Assembly (NCBI GenBank): GCA_022376925.1
Contig: JAIOJX010000003.1
Location: forward strand, 33,862,874-33,926,873
Source of the DNA: Tragulus kanchil
Taxonomy: Eukaryota > Chordata > Mammalia > Artiodactyla > Tragulidae
Reading direction: 5' to 3'
DNA length: 64,000 nt
Part shown: piece after piece, positions 23,907-34,925 of the stretch
Layout of the letters: every line of letters starts with the position of its first letter
Position numbering within the stretch: the stretch's first letter is position 1
Program-made: the position numbers and the translations under genes
Notes under the pieces: model-generated
What the model was told of the DNA's origin: nothing
The model's database searches: none
Seen by the model: the letters and a program-made list of their open reading frames with translations, nothing else

Positions 23907-24200
23907 AGGACTTTCCCGATGGTCCGGGGGTTGAGAGTTCTTCTTCCCATGCAGGTGACTCGGGTTCAATTCCTGATCTGGGAAAATTCCACATTCCCCA
24001 GGGCAACTAAGCCTTTGGACCACAAGCACTGGGTCAGTAGTTGTGCTGCTACAGTGCCTAGAGCCCAGGCTCTCCAACGACAGAAGTCTCCTCGATGACA
24101 ATCCTGCACACCACAACTAGAGAGTAGACCCTGCAGGCTGCAACGAGTGGAAGCCTGTGTGCAGCCACAGAGCCTCAGTGCAACCCAAAATAAATAATTA
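23907..24200 (+). mobile_element. older CHR-2-type SINE, directly following another
   Basis: Starts GGACTTTCCCGATGGTCC a few bases after the (AAAT)n tail of the preceding copy, in the same orientation; ends AAAATAAATAATT. Likely an insertion into the tail of its neighbour. Confidence 0.85.
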
Positions 24201-24399
24201 ATGAATTAAAAAATAATGCTAAAATACGTGGAGAAAAGTCCTTTGGGTTTTCCTCATTATATAGTTTAATACTTTAAAAGAAACCTTGAATTCTTTAAAA
24301 AGAATTAATATATTCACGTTCCTATTTTGGTGCTTCAGCACATACCAGTGTGTCTATTGGACAACACACTGCTGTTTCTTTGGGAAACTACAAATAATT

Positions 24400-24640
24400 T
24401 AGAGTGGCAGCACTGTGGAGTGTGAAAGGCAAAGAAGAGAGAGAGAAAGCTGGAGAGCCAGGCAGGCACCAGGCAATGAAAGGCCTAGCAAAGACGTGAT
24501 TAAAGATGTGATGTTTGCTGTCTACTGACCTGGGTTCAATCTCTGCCATGCTTGTGCACTCACAGCCTGATTTCCTCAGTTGTAAAATGGAAATGTAAAC
24601 TGTGATAATTAACACAATAAAGCACAGAGTTTAATATCAT
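24400..24640 (+). mobile_element. MIR SINE
   Basis: CTGACCTGGGTTCAATCTCT, TGATTTCCTCAGTTGTAAAA and TTAACACAATAAAGCACAGA. The 3' part is repeated at 25640-25785. Confidence 0.65.
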
Positions 24641-24847
24641 AAAATACTTAATTTCAATTAGGTATCATTGTTAATATATCATTGTTAATATAGGTATCAT
24701 TCCTGAAAAATGGGAAGTCAGTAAAGGACTTTAAGTATTGATATGATTAGAATGGGCTTTTATGGATGTCTTTAGCTGCAGTGTATAGTTTAGGCTGAAT
24801 AACAATGAACAGAAACTCTAGGTGTACTTGCAGCCATGAAATTAAAA

Positions 24848-25368
24848 GATGCTTGCTCCTTGGAAGAAAAGCTATGACAAACCTAGACAGCTATTCAAAA
24901 GCAGAGACATCACTTGACCAACCAAAGTCCATATAGTCAAAGCTATGGTTTTCCTGTACTCAGGTATGGATGTCAGAGTTGGACCATAAAGAAGGCTGAG
25001 TGTCAAAGAATTGATGCCTTTGAACTGTGTTGTTGGAGGTGGCTTTTGATAGTCCCTTGAACTGCAAGGAGATCAAACCAGTCAAACCTAAAGGAAATTA
25101 ACCCTGAATATTCATTGGAAGGACTGAATACTTTGGACAACATGATACGAAGAGACGACTCATTTGAAAAGACCCTGATGCTGGGAAAAATAGAAGACAG
25201 AAGGAGAAGGGGACGACAGAGGATGAGATGGTTGGATGGCATCACTGAGTCAATGAACATGAATTGGGGCAGGCTCCATGAGATGGTGAGGGACAGGGAA
25301 AGCTGGAGTGCAGTAGTCGATGGGGTCAGAGAGTCAAACATGACTGAGTGACTGAACTGAACTGAACT
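24848..25368 (+). mobile_element. BovB (RTE) LINE 3' end
   Basis: Reading frame fragments such as KVHIVKAMVFPVLRYGCQSW (clear in the second copy) and WLDGITESMNMNWGRLHEMV match the C-terminal part of the BovB reverse transcriptase polyprotein. Ends in CTGAACTGAACTGAACT, the BovB/Bov-A tail. Strongly 5' truncated, with several frame breaks; about 20 bases are missing near 25122. Confidence 0.95.
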
Positions 25369-25989
25369 TGGGAGGAAGATTCAGTACATATTAATGATTG
25401 CACGGAGGTTGAAGATATACATGCATATAATTACATGTTGAATATCTACATGTATTTCTTATTCATACACACATTTACAAAGTCTCCTATACAAATTGCA
25501 CAGATGACAGGTGTAAAAACTCTCAGTTTCTAGAGGAATCAAACATGTATCACTATTAAAATCATCTGTCAGTGAACTGAGGCGCGTTAGTCCGTCAAAA
25601 TATCTTAAAATGGGGAAGGAGAAAGGATGGCATATCAATGATTAAAGATGTGATGTTTGCTGTCTACTGACCTGGGTTCAATCTCTGCCATGCTTGTGCA
25701 CTCACAGCCTGATTTCCTCAGTTGTAAAATGGAAATGTAAACTGTGATAATTAACACAATAAAGCACAGAGTTTAATATCATAAAATACTTAATTTCAAT
25801 TAGGTATCATTGTTAATATATCATTGTTAATATAGGTATCATTCCTGAAAAATGGGAAGTCAGTAAAGGACTTTAAGTATTGATATGATTAGAATGGGCT
25901 TTTATGGATGTCTTTAGCTGCAGTGTATAGTTTAGGCTGAATAACAATGAACAGAAACTCTAGGTGTACTTGCAGCCATGAAATTAAAA

Positions 25990-26529
25990 GATGCTTGCTC
26001 CTTGGAAGAAAAGCTATGACAAACCTAGACAGCTATTCAAAAGCAGAGATATCACTTTGCCAACCAAAGTCCATATAGTCAAAGCTATGGTTTTCCCTGT
26101 ACTCAGGTATGGATGTCAGAGTTGGACCATAAAGAAGGCTGAGTGTCAAAGAATTGATGCCTTTGAACTGTGTTGTTGGAGGTGGCTTTTGATAGTCCCT
26201 TGAACTGCAAGGAGATCAAACCAGTCAAACCTAAAGGAAATTAACCCTGAATATTCACTGGAAGGACTGATGCTGAAGCCGAAGCTCCAATATTTGGACA
26301 ACATGATACGAAGAGACGACTCATTTGAAAAGACCCTGATGCTGGGAAAAATAGAAGACAGAAGGAGAAGGGGACGACAGAGGATGAGATGGTTGGATGG
26401 CATCACTGAGTCAATGAACATGAATTGGGGCAGGCTCCATGAGATGGTGAGGGACAGGGAAAGCTGGAGTGCAGTAGTCGATGGGGTCAGAGAGTCAAAC
26501 ATGACTGAGTGACTGAACTGAACTGAACT
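25990..26529 (+). mobile_element. BovB (RTE) LINE 3' end (second tandem copy)
   Basis: Repeat of the BovB at 24848 by tandem duplication 8. This copy keeps the GCTGAAGCCGAAGCTCC segment missing in the first and is probably the more accurate version. An open stretch of 70 codons starts at 25991. Confidence 0.95.
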
Positions 26530-26964
26530 TGGGAGGAAGATTCAGTACATATTAATGATTGCACGGAGGTTGAAGATATACATGCATATAATTACATGTT
26601 GAATATCTACATGTATTTCTTATTCATACACACATTTACAAAGTCTCCTATACAAATTGCACAGATGACAGGTGTAAAAACTCTCAGTTTCTAGAGGAAT
26701 CAAACATGTATCACTATTAAAATCATCTGTCAGTGAACTGAGGCGACGTTAGTCCGTCAAAATATCTTAAAATGGGGGAAGGAGAAAGGATGGCATATCA
26801 ATGAAATGAATGCCCAGGAGTTGATTTTCAGTGAAACTGGATGATAGGAAGGATTACACTTTTTTTCTGCTTTTGTACACATTAAATTTTTTCCACACTG
26901 AAAAACGTTACAAAACACATGAAGACAAACAAAAACATCCCTAGAGGGGTTAACAGACTGGCTA

Positions 26965-27095
26965 GAATACCGGTACCATGAAGGTAGAGACCTTGCCTGT
27001 CTTGTTTACATCTGTATCTCCATGGCCTAGGGCAGTTCGTTCATCGTCAGGCAGTAGCTCTCAGTATGTATTCACTGAAGGAATGAACACGGGTG
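26965..27095 (+). mobile_element. L2 LINE 3' end
   Basis: TACCATGAAGGTAGAGACCT, GCCTGTCTTGTTTACATCTG, ATCTCCATGGCCTAGG, ending TTCACTGAAGGAATGAAC: the canonical L2 3' end. Confidence 0.75.
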
Positions 27096-27728
27096 CACAA
27101 AAACCATTACCTGAGTGAGGCTGACAGTTTGGACTGAGAGCCAAGATCCCTGGAATTCCTTTCATCTTTTGCGCTTCATATCCTGTTAGCTATTGTAAGG
27201 TAAAAGACCTCAAGAAAACCACCCCAAGAGAGAGCAAAGCAGATTCACAAACTTTTCACTTTGGAATTCCGTGAGAAGTATGTGTTTACATGCTGATATG
27301 CATAAGATCCCTAGACAGCTTGTGCAGGGACTCTGTTGTACCATTTTATTCCATTGTTTTTTTAAAAAACAAATATTCACTGTGGAGATGTTCTTGTCCT
27401 TCAAGCTAAGAACCAGCAGAAAACCCTTTGTACCACACCTTCCCTTTGCCTCTCTTACACTGTGGGCAATAGGAGAGAGGGGAGGAATAAACAGTCTCTT
27501 GAAGAAAATTCACCTCTACATTTTGTTCTCATTTCCTTAGAAGCCTTAGGACAGAACTGTCCACGACAAAAGTAACGACTAGAACCTTAATTAGGGCTTT
27601 TGAAATTCAAGCCCACTCACACTGGGGCCCAGAACCGGAGCAGAGAAAAAGGACTAATAACTCTGAAACAACAGACCTCAGGTACAATTAAATGCCCACA
27701 GGAGGGACCCTCCAAAGTTCTAAAGCGG
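27096..27728. other. unassigned non-coding
   Basis: No gene or clear repeat. The longest frame (89 codons, from 27271) has no recognisable domain and no splice support. Confidence 0.45.
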
Positions 27729-28044
27729 CACTGTCCAGTACCATAGCTGCTAGTGACGTGTGTGATGCAGCTTGTCTGAACAGAGATGTGCTCTAGGTAT
27801 GAAAATACACACTGGATTTCAAAGACTTAGTAACAACAACAAAGTAAAATACCTCAATCATTTTTATATCAACTGCACAATTAAACAATAATACTATAGA
27901 CATATTGACAAAATATATTATTAAAATTTCATTTTTTTTACTTTTGAAAATGTGAAAACATTCAAATGTTTCAAATGTGTTTCAATTTTACTAGAAATTT
28001 TAAAATTATGTACGTGGCTTACATTATATTTTTATTGGATAGTG
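27729..28044 (-). mobile_element. hAT-Charlie-type non-autonomous element
   Basis: Terminal inverted repeats CACTGTCCAGTACCATAG and TATTTTTATTGGATAGTG, with an AT-rich interior including GATTTCAAAGACTTAGTA and ATTATTAAAATTTC. Resembles the MER-type hAT MITEs that carry CAGCACTGTCCAATA ends. Orientation assigned by memory of the family. Confidence 0.65.
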
Positions 28045-28376
28045 TTTTTGCTTTTTTCTATGTGAGGACTTTTCCCCTCCTTACATGAAATAAAATGAAG
28101 ATCTCAGTGTATTCATAACACAACTCCTAGTTCTCACACACTGTTCTGTCTAGGGTTCCTTCCATAGAAATACTGCTCTATGAAGTCATTATAAGCAATT
28201 ATAGTTATAAATGGAGTCCCCATTGAAGAACTGGTGATTGTCTCACAAACTCTTTTCACTAGATGTGCTCTGAACCTCATAAGGGGTAATGACAGAATGT
28301 TCTCTGATCCCAGTTTACCCTACTGGCAATTACTGAAGTGTTTGCCCTTAAATTATCTAAGGATATACCTCACCAT

Positions 28377-28589
28377 GGGCTTCCCTGGTGGCTCAGAAGG
28401 TAAAAAATATGCCTGCAATTCAGGAGACGTGGCCTTGATCCCTGGGTGGGGAAGATCCCCTGGAAGAGGGCATAGCAGCCCCCTCCAGTATTCCTGCCTG
28501 AAGAATCCCATGGACAGAGAAGCCTGGCAGGCTATAGCCCACGGGGTCACGAAGAGTCAGACACGACTGGGCGATGAACTCTTTAACTT
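28377..28589 (+). mobile_element. Bov-tA SINE with target duplication
   Basis: Full length from GGGCTTCCCTGGTGGCTCAG to GACACGACTGGGCGATGAAC. Perfect 12-bp target duplication TATACCTCACCA at 28364-28375 and 28590-28601. Confidence 0.95.
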
Positions 28590-28861
28590 TATACCTCACC
28601 ACAGCAAGCGTTATTTTTATTTCCAAATTCTAAGGGCCTAATCTCAGATGAGAAAAATAAAAATCCTGGCATTATTATGCTAAAAGTGATTGGCCTCCTT
28701 TATGCTTCTATTTAAAAAGACCCAGGTTTAATTAAGTTTTCTCTTTTAAAAGAAGTATTGTATGTGTGTGTGCTAATGTTCAATTCGTTTTGTCATATGG
28801 AAGAACTTTCAATGACTGTGCATCATATTGTAAATAAAACCTAGTTCAAAAATCTTAACAT

Positions 28862-29097
28862 GGGGCTCCCCTGGTGGTCCAGTGGGTGGGGACACCACCT
28901 TGCAGTGCAAGGGGCGCTGGTTGGATCCCTGGCCCAGGAAGATCCCTCGGATCGCGGAGCGGCTGGACCGATGTGTCCAACTACTGAGCTGGAGCTCTGC
29001 AACGAGAGGGGCCACTGCAATGGGAGGCCCACACAGGCCAAAGAACAAAGATAAAAACAAATAAATGAAAGACCAATAGAAGTGGCCATTAAAAAAA
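28862..29097 (+). mobile_element. young CHR-type SINE, copy 6, internally deleted
   Basis: The target duplication AAAAATCTTAACATGG / AAAAATCTTAACGTGG (16 bp) is clear. The body lacks about 25 bp around the GCGCATGCGCCCAGAG segment, and the C-rich/(AAAT)n tail is missing. Confidence 0.93.
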
Positions 29098-29129
29098 ATC
29101 TTAACGTGGCCATTGCTTACCTAACTTGA

Positions 29130-29610
29130 CCTATGGTAAATGTTTCCTCCTAGCTCTACAGCCTCCCACCTGTCTGGTTTTCTTTCAGATCCAGCTCATC
29201 CTTACCTCAGGAACATCCCACAGGCTATTATGTCTGCCTTGAATGTTCCTGTCTCTACTTTGTTTCACATGGCTAGCTTCTACTCATGATTCCCTTTCTT
29301 AACTGTTTAAGCCCTGTCTCCTAAGAGAAGCCATGCTTGAGTCTTTCTAGTCTAGATTGTTATAATAATTCACATTTCTATTTTATTTCATAGTATCTAA
29401 TTTGTATTAACATTTAAAAGTTTAATCATAAACATTAAATTTTTTTCCTATGACTTTCCACTAAATGTCTCTTTCTACTCGGGGCTACAAGCTTCACAGG
29501 GCAGATACTATGCCTGTCTGTCCATTACTGTAGTCTCAGCAAATGGTATTAGCATGTCTGAGACAGAGCAGGCCTTCAGTAAACATTTGCTGAAAGATGA
29601 ATTGAACAAA
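29130..29610 (+). mobile_element. L2 LINE 3' end
   Basis: Sense L2: CTTTCAGATCCAGCTCATCC, AAGCCATGCTTGAGTCTTTC, then GGCAGATACTATGCCTGTCT and CAGTAAACATTTGCTGAAAG near the 3' end. Confidence 0.7.
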
Positions 29611-30446
29611 CTCAGTAGAGTACAAGAGTTGGAAACAGGAGCTAAGGAAGTGACTAATGAAACGAAGTACTGAAGAGGCCATAGGGGAGAAAGTATGTGT
29701 GCAAAAGTAAAATGATAGGGGCTAAATCAATCATGGTTGTAGAAAGAAGAGTTTTGTTAGACTACAAAAGGTTTGTCTTGGGAGAGATCATATTAAATTA
29801 AGGTGGTTTCAAAGAAGTAATTGGGCCTGAAGGGATGGTTACATTTTGTTAACTATAATTTTTTTTAAAAAAATTATAAAAATAGAACAGATCAGATGAC
29901 TTGTATCATAGGTTAGGTTCTCTGGGAAGGAGAAACAAAAGGTTTACTGGAGAACAGCAGCAAAAGGGCAGGGGAAGTCATCAGCCAGCCAGCCACACAG
30001 GTCTGACCAAGCCTCTGGCATCCTAATGCTGAGCATATCCTTATCCTACACCTTACGCAGTCTTCAGCTAAGCATGGGCGTGGGAGAGAAGGGGAGTCCT
30101 GAGAATAGTGTGACTTCAGCTTGGAAGTCAAGGGAAATCCAGAAGAGATTAACTGAGGGCTATCAGCTAACCTAACAGCATGCCTTGGAGATGGGTAGTG
30201 AGTCTTTTCTCAAAGGCAGAGCTGAGCAATGTACCTCTGTGACTGTCACACAGAATGTCAATCCAACCCAAATCAGTCTATACATTCAAAGAAGGACTTT
30301 TTTTTTTCGGCTAAGCTCAACAATCTTGCTCTCAGAAGTATTTGGAAGACCAAGGGTTTGCATTTAGCAAAGTCAAATTTGAAAGAAAAGAACGAAGGGA
30401 AGAGATGTTCCCTATTACATATTAATATAGTCTAAAAACAACATGG
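29611..30446. other. unassigned non-coding
   Basis: Single-copy-like; no gene recognised. Confidence 0.45.
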
Positions 30447-30759
30447 GGGCTTCCCCTGGTGGTCCAGTGGATAAGGACACTGCCTTGCAGTGCAAGGGGC
30501 GCCAGTTCGATCCCTGGCCTGGGAAGATCCCACGTGCCGCGGAGCGGCTGGACTGATGTGTCCAATCGCCGAACCGGAGCTCTGGAGCGCAGGCGCCCAG
30601 AGCCGGCGCTCTGCGACAACAGAGGCCACCGCGATGGGAGGCCCGCAGGAGCCAAAGAACAAAAGATGAAAAATAGAGAAATGGAAGACCAATAGAAGTG
30701 GCCCGCCCGCTCCCCTCCCTTCCCAACCCGATCCCCGCCCAAAATAAATAAATAAATAA

Positions 30760-30789
<30 letters not shown>
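30447..30789 (+). mobile_element. young CHR-type SINE, copy 7, full length
   Basis: Full-length plus-strand copy with intact B box (AGTTCGATCCC), C-rich segment, (AAAT)n at 30741-30762 and an A-run of about 25. Flanks share ACATGG. Few CpGs are lost, which suggests a recent insertion. Confidence 0.95.
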
Positions 30790-30790
<1 letters not shown>

Positions 30791-30869
30791 ATGGAAATGG
30801 CACAGTCGGGGACAAAGAGACCAACAGAAGAAGAGAGTCGTACCTAAATGGAAGTATGTATATATGATA

Positions 30870-31110
30870 AAGGTGGTTTCAAAAACCAGTGGGGAAGGGA
30901 GAGACTGTTGAGTAGAACCATAGAGGAAAAACTGGCTTGCTATCTGAATAACAGGCCAGATCCCAACCTTACACCAAACAAAGGCATGTATTCCAGAGGG
31001 ACCTAAACGTGATTCTCTGGAGAGAGTAGTGACTATAAAAGAAATAGAAGAAAAATGTATATAATATTTTTGAGATGGTGAAATACAGGCTAAATTTTTC
31101 ATCAAGACTC
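30870..31110 (+). mobile_element. probable old L1 ORF2 fragment
   Basis: ACACCAAACAAAGGCATGTA, TTCCAGAGGGACCTAAACGT and TCAAGACTCCCAAAGC resemble the 3' half of L1 ORF2 (YTKQ/FQRDL-type codons). Highly decayed. Confidence 0.5.
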
Positions 31111-31308
31111 CCAAAGCATCACTGAGAATAGTATTGTCTCCATCAGCTAGGAGAGAGAACTAGAAAAACTTAAGGAGGTAAGTATACTCTAGAGAATATT
31201 CCTAGAATTAGGGCAGTTATGTAAACTATAAAGAGATGTAGGTCTACTGGGAAATATATCATTATGACCTGCCTATCAAAAATATTTCCCCTGCCCATAC
31301 TTCCTTGT

Positions 31309-31508
31309 TATGCATGCTCAGTCATTTCAGACTCTGCGATGCTATTAGCTGTAGTCCGCCGGGTTCTAATGTTCATGGAATTCTCCAGGCAAGAATGCGG
31401 GAGTGGGTTGCCCATGCCCTACTCCAGAGGATCTTCCCAACCCAGGAATCGAAGCTGGGTCTCCTGCATTACAGGCCACTCTTTACCACTGAGCCACTAG
31501 GGAAGCCC
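31309..31508 (-). mobile_element. Bov-tA SINE
   Basis: Minus strand, from GCATGCTCAGTCATTTCAGA to CCACTAGGGAAGCCC. Flanks TTCCTTGTTAT / TTCCTTCGTAT look like a decayed target duplication. Confidence 0.9.
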
Positions 31509-31529
31509 TCTTTCCTTCGTATATCTTTC

Positions 31530-31650
31530 AACAGTTTTGAGTTCCAGACACTGAGCTAAGTGCAAAAAGAACAAGGAGGAATAAACTTGAGTCCCAGTCC
31601 TTAAAGAACTCATAATCTAATTAGGTAGACAGATGAAACACTAAACAAGA
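31530..31650 (-). mobile_element. antisense L2 fragment
   Basis: GAGTTCCAGACACTGAGC, AGTCCTTAAAGAACTCATAA and TAGGTAGACAGATG follow antisense L2 order. Repeated at 32685-32800. Confidence 0.6.
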
Positions 31651-31898
31651 TGTTTTAACTCCTATTCTACAAGAACCAAGAGGCAACAACTTTTGCCTCT
31701 GGCATCTAATATTTGAGCAATGAGGAAAGTCATTCCCAGCAAAAGGAACAGCACAACCAAAGTTGCTATGGGGATTTAGTCTTTTCTCAGTTGCACTGCT
31801 TATCATTTTAGCTAATTATTGCCTTTGAAGACAAAGACAAAGCAGATGAAGCATTGGAGTGATGCGGGATAAACAATAATAGTTAAGAACATGAATCG

Positions 31899-32157
31899 GG
31901 CTTCCCTCATGGTCCAGTGGGTAAGGACACCGCCTTGCAGTGCAAGGGGTGCCGGTTCGATCCCTGGCACAGGAAGATCCTGCGTGCCGCGGAGCAGCTG
32001 GACCGATGTGTCCAACTACCGAGCCGGAGCTCTGGAGCGCATGTGCCCAGAGCCGATGCTCTGCTACGAGAGAGGCCACTGCGATGGGAGGCCCACACAG
32101 GCCAAAGTACAAAGATGAATGAAAGATCAATAGACGTAGCCAAAAAAAAAAAAAAAG
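31899..32157 (+). mobile_element. young CHR-type SINE, copy 8
   Basis: Plus strand, head to body, ending in an A-run without the C-rich/(AAAT)n segment. Target duplication AAGAACATGAA / AAGAACCTGAA. Confidence 0.93.
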
Positions 32158-32466
32158 AACCTGAAGAACAAGAATCATGCCAGGAAGCACAGATGACCAG
32201 TCCGTGGAGTGATAGCAAGCACTATAACTAATGATTTAGAGAAGGAAGAGATTGCGATCAGCTACACAGTTCAGAGATTTCATGGACATAGCTGATCATT
32301 TAATGAACTGAGAATTGATTGTATATAGCAAGGAGGTAAGTATACTCTAGAGAATATTCCTAGAATTAGGGCAGTTATGTAAACTATAAAGAGATGTAGG
32401 TCTACTGGGAAATATATCATTATGACCTGCCTATCAAAAATATTTCCCCGGCCCATACTTCCTTGT

Positions 32467-32663
32467 TATGCATGCTCAGTCATTTCAGACTCTGCGATGC
32501 TATTAGCTGTAGTCCGGGTTCTAATGTTCATGGAATTCTCCAGGCAAGAATGCGGGAGTGGGTTGCCCATGCCCTACTCCAGAGGATCTTCCCAACCCAG
32601 GAATCGAAGCTGGGTCTCCTGCATTACAGGCCACTCTTTACCACTGAGCCACTAGGGAAGCCC
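32467..32663 (-). mobile_element. Bov-tA SINE (second tandem copy)
   Basis: Repeat of the element at 31309 by tandem duplication 9, three bases shorter. Confidence 0.9.
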
Positions 32664-33052
32664 TCTTTCCTTCGTATATCTTTCAACAGTTTTGAGTTCC
32701 AGACACTGAGCTAAGTGCAAAAAGAACAAGGAGGAATAAACTTGAGTCCCAGTCCTTAAAGAACTCATAATCTAATTAGGTAGACAGATGAAACACTAAA
32801 CAAGATGTTTTAACTCCTATTCTACAAGAACCAAGAGGCAACAACTTTGCCTCTGGCATCTAATATTTGAGCAATGAGGAAAGTCATTCCCAGCAAAAGG
32901 AACAGCACAACCAAAGTTGCTATGGGGATTTAGTCTTTTCTCAGTTGCACTGCTTATCATTTTAGCTAATTATTGCCTTTGAAGACAAAGACAAAGCAGA
33001 TGAAGCATTGGAGTGATGCGGGATAAACAATAATAGTTAAGAACATGAATCG

Positions 33053-33316
33053 GGCTTCCCTCATGGTCCAGTGGGTAAGGACACCGCCTTGCAGTGCAAG
33101 GGGTGCCGGTTCGATCCCTGGCACAGGAAGATCCTGCGTGCCGCGGAGCAGCTGGACCGATGTGTCCAACTACCGAGCCGGAGCTCTGGAGCGCATGTGC
33201 CCAGAGCCGATGCTCTGCTACGAGAGAGGCCACTGCGATGGGAGGCCCACACAGGCCAAAGTACAAAGATGAATGAAAGATCAATAGACGTAGCCAAAAA
33301 AAAAAAAAAAAAAAAG
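33053..33316 (+). mobile_element. young CHR-type SINE, copy 8 (second tandem copy)
   Basis: Repeat of the insertion at 31899 by tandem duplication 9, with a longer A-tail. Confidence 0.93.
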
Positions 33317-33519
33317 AACCTGAAGAACAAGAATCATGCCAGGAAGCACAGATGACCAGTCCGTGGAGTGATAGCAAGCACTATAACTAATGATTTAGAG
33401 AAGGAAGAGATTGCGATCAGCTACACAGTTCAGAGATTTCATGGACATAGCTGATCATTTAATGAACTGAGAATTGATTGTATATAGCAAGGGCTGCACA
33501 TGGAACAGGAGACTGAAAA

Positions 33520-34330
33520 CCTAGTCTACTAATGAACAGATTATCAGATAATTGCAAAAATAATGACTGTTATAGACACTAGCACAGACAGATGAGACAT
33601 AGCCTCAGAGGGAGTCCTGCTTTAGAGCAGGGAGGTCAAGGATGGCTTTCTAAATGTGATGCTGTGGGTACTGGATGGATAAGTACAGTGCAAGTGCACG
33701 CGAGGGAAACATTATGCAACAGACGAGTTTAGTGAGAGAACATACCTCTTTTAAGGAACATGAAATAGTTCAGGATGGCTGGAGCAAAGAATGAAAAGCG
33801 GGGAAGGACGTTTCTAAGGCATACAGGAAGGGTTCAACTGTAAAAGGTTGTCTTTTTTTTTTTTTTTTTTAATAAATGTTAAAGAATTTAGATTTTTATC
33901 CTGAAGGCAATGTGGAAGTTGAGGAAGATTTTAAGCAGGGAAGTGACATGATTAGATCCACATTTCACAATGATTGCTATTAAAGGCAATGATGATGAAG
34001 GCAACTGAAGATGAACGGATACAAAGGCAGCTAAGGGCAGCATTAAAAGGCTGTTATTGTTGTTTAGCAAAAGTAAGAGAAGGACTTAGTACTGAAAGGA
34101 AAGGCTAGGTTTGAGTAGCCAGAGAAAGAAGTTAAATGGAAGCATTCACTGTGGAAATGATGTGAATAAATGTTTGGAGGAGGGAAGGGTGAACAAATCA
34201 GTTCACCGGGAGTATACAGCATTTAAGAGAAGCCCCATGATTAGTGGAGTGGAGAGCCAAAATGACCCAACAGGTGGTGATGAGGTTGAAAACACTGGCA
34301 GAGCCAGTCTGTGTCAAGGCTAATAAACAG
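33520..34330 (-). mobile_element. antisense L2 LINE remnant
   Basis: GGGAGGTCAAGGATGGCTTT, GGCTGGAGCAAAGAATGAAA, GAAGATTTTAAGCAGGGAAG and TGACATGATTAGATCCAC match antisense L2. The later part is weaker. A T-run lies at 33853-33871. Confidence 0.7.
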
Positions 34331-34383
34331 GTTAAACATTTAGGATTTTACATTTTCCCTAGTAATATTAACTTTTTATATCT

Positions 34384-34619
34384 TTTTTTTTTTTGGCCAC
34401 TTCTATTGGCTTTTCATCTATTTTCATCCTTCTTTGTTCTTTGGCCCGTGTGGGCCTCCCATCGCACTGGCCTCTGTTGCTGCAGAGCACCAGCTGAGTA
34501 GTTGGACACATAAGTCTAGTCACGCTGTGGCACGAGGTATCTTCCCAGGCCAGGGATTGAACTGACGCCCCTTGCACTGCAAGGCGGTGTCCTTACCCAC
34601 TGGACCACCAGGGAAGCCC
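34384..34619 (-). mobile_element. young CHR-type SINE, copy 9, internally deleted
   Basis: Minus strand; the body is shortened between GCACCAGCTG and AGTAGTTGGACAC. Sits against an old antisense L1 3' UTR. Target duplication not clear. Confidence 0.9.
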
Positions 34620-34624
34620 TAGAT

Positions 34625-34925
34625 CATTTTTTTTACTGTGGGAAAATATACAAAAGTTTACCATTTTAACTACTTTTCACCTTACAGTCACAACACTTCC
34701 CACTGTTGTGCAACCATTAACATCACCTATCTCTAGAACTTTCTCATCATCTGAAACTGCTCATTAAAAAATAACTCCGCATTCTCCCCTGTCTCTCTTG
34801 CCCTTGGCAACCAACTTTCTATTTTTTTTCTGTCTCTAGGGTTTTGACTACCTTAGGTACCTCAGGTAAGTGGAAACACAGAATAGTCGCCCTTTTGCAT
34901 CCAGTTTACTTCACTTAGCTAAATC
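34625..34925 (-). mobile_element. old L1 3' UTR fragment
   Basis: Antisense old L1 3' end: GTTGTGCAACCATTAACATC, CTCTAGAACTTTCTCATCAT, CCCTTGGCAACCAACTTTCT, TTTGACTACCTTAGGTACCT in the known order. The part from 34684 is repeated at 35771-36012 by duplication 10. Confidence 0.75.

Larger units (their letters stand above)
24497..26804 (+). repeat. tandem duplication 8 (unit about 1.15 kb)
   Basis: Copy A 24497-25641, copy B 25639-26804. Contains a BovB 3' end. Copy A lacks about 20 bases of BovB (ACTGAATACTTTGGAC at 25122) that copy B retains (GCTGAAGCCGAAGCTCC near 26273), the largest copy difference seen in the window. Confidence 0.96.
31172..33492 (+). repeat. tandem duplication 9 (unit about 1.16 kb)
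   Basis: Copy A 31172-32333, copy B 32330-33492, 4-bp shared junction. Differences: GTCCGCCGGGTTC versus GTCCGGGTTC, TTTCCCCTGCCC versus TTTCCCCGGCCC, ACTTTTGCC versus ACTTTGCC, and SINE A-tail length. Contains a Bov-tA and a CHR-type SINE. Confidence 0.97.

Noticed and set aside
25991..26203. 70-codon frame resembling a reverse transcriptase as a domesticated gene
   Set aside because: It is an ordinary 5'-truncated BovB with frame breaks and the typical BovB tail.
30415..30824. Several overlapping open frames of 106-130 codons with phrases like GPPGEAP and WTHQSSRSAARG
   Set aside because: These phrases recur at every young SINE copy in the window. They are SINE translations, not a gene family.
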